Assembly (NCBI GenBank): GCA_964019425.1
Contig: OZ025838.1
Location: 510,501-574,500 of the forward strand
From: Flectonema sp. DT1601
Taxonomy: Eukaryota > Euglenozoa > Diplonemea > Diplonemida > Diplonemidae
Direction: 5' to 3'
DNA: 64,000 nucleotides
Shown: positions 63,297 to 64,000 of the stretch, piece after piece
How positions within the stretch are numbered: position 1 is the first letter of the stretch
How the letters are laid out: each line of letters starts with the position of its first letter
The notes under the pieces: model-generated
What the model was told of the DNA's origin: nothing
Databases searched by the model: none
Seen by the model: only the letters and a program-made list of their open reading frames with translations
Position numbers and translations under genes: made by a program

Positions 63297-63556
63297 TAGC
63301 ATTTACCTTTTGTTTGTCATAACTGGTTAAGCATTATTTCTATTGTATCCCTAGCCTCACTTAGCAAGCCAATTTTTCAGTCTTGCCTCGTAATATTGTT
63401 GGTGTACCAATCTGCTTTATTCTCTTTTTTTTTTTTTTTTTTTTTTGACAGGATTGAAGAACTGTAATTAGACCATAAAAAATGAAAACAGATAAAACCT
63501 TTGTTGATGTGAAAAGTTGATTATTTCTTACAGACTTCTAACTTTTTTTGAATAAA

Positions 63557-63983
63557 ATGGCAAAGCTCTTTACCAACCACGATCCGTACCACATGCACAA
63601 GATCCTTGGACTGATATGCCTGTTGCATTACCTTTATAGGTTCGATAGTTTTTTTAGATACGGTAGAGCTTTTGGATTGCAGGATGTTAAAGTTGAAATA
63701 TTACTGGTAATGATGCACGGTGTGCTTTCACTTTCAAGTTTGTTATTGCCATTACCCGGAGCTCGCAATCACAGCGCACCAATGATCTGGAAAGAATTTA
63801 GATTCCATTCAATTTTATTTGCTAACAGACATGTTGTCTTTACTGTTATTTATTTGTTGGATTTAAATAAATCTTTTGATCCTTTGTGGCAGCTTCTCCT
63901 GTCTGATTCTTCAGCAACATCGATCTTGTCAAATGATTTTGACTACACAACAATACCGCTGAATGCGTGCATCTTGTCAGTGG
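63557..63983 (+). CDS. Multi-pass membrane protein, first exon only (3' end outside window)
   Basis: Starts at ATG 63557 (MAKLFTNHDPYHMHKILGLI); the frame before it has only a TTG. Three or so hydrophobic segments are visible: ILGLICLLHYLYRF, ILLVMMHGVLSLSSLLLPLP and HVVFTVIYLLDL. The His-rich start (NHDPYHMHK) and FRFHSILFANRH are distinctive and look conserved, but I cannot name the family. The exon probably ends at a GTATGTGAG donor at 63984; reading on stops within two codons. An acceptor-like ttcttacag ends at 63533, 23 nt before the ATG. Confidence 0.65.
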
Positions 63984-64000
63984 GTATGTGAGTTTCTTGT

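Overview
The window is nuclear DNA of a eukaryote, probably a protist. It has short spliceosomal introns (68-79 nt, GTATG/GTGTG/GTACG donors, CAG acceptors), an RNA polymerase II largest subunit, a P-glycoprotein-type ABC transporter, a MAPKKK-like kinase, two LINE retrotransposons and fragments of LSU rRNA. The spacers are AT-rich and full of A or T homopolymers of 10-36 nt. All eleven host genes I trust lie on the + strand, and the ten whose starts are visible have a splice-acceptor-like AG 8-37 nt before the ATG. This fits one-way gene arrays with either spliced-leader trans-splicing or 5'UTR introns. With the non-heptad RPB1 tail it recalls Euglenozoa, but I cannot fix the lineage.

Layout: 0-3 kb, 3' part of RPB1 (three exons). 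3.6-8 kb, ABC transporter with a large insert in its first nucleotide-binding domain. 8-14.8 kb, spacer holding a 147-bp retro-tail and a 1.1-kb inverted-repeat unit that carries an LSU rRNA piece. 14.9-18.2 kb, a GNAT-like enzyme and a type I membrane protein. 21.5-24.3 kb, a membrane-anchored MAPKKK-like kinase. 29.1-31 kb, a small basic protein and a PHO80/U-type cyclin. 36.4-43.5 kb, a strikingly GC-rich, 5'-truncated LINE whose single frame joins the RT end, an R2-like endonuclease, a ubiquitin-specific protease (USP), RNase-H-like domains and two hybrid-binding domains, followed by a duplicated 3'UTR and poly(A). 43.5-48 kb, a nest of tRNA-like SINE pieces, a second LINE (RT-RNase H-CCHC) and a 50-bp inverted repeat around them. 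56.8-64 kb, glutathione S-transferase, a ubiquitin-like/leucine-rich-repeat protein between identical 79-bp direct repeats, an antisense LSU 5'-end fragment, a sirtuin without the zinc module, and the start of a multi-pass membrane protein.

The host genes share no obvious pathway. The strongest candidate for something new is the LINE at 36.4-43.5 kb: a deubiquitinase-like USP domain with Cys box, CxxC and His box inside a reverse-transcriptase polyprotein. Other items worth checking are the RPB1 tail, the ABC insert, the rRNA pieces in mobile or antisense settings, and several unnamed dispersed repeat families. I see no LTR element, viral capsid or envelope gene, CRISPR array or convincing intact tRNA gene. 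Percentages of GC and identity are by eye.
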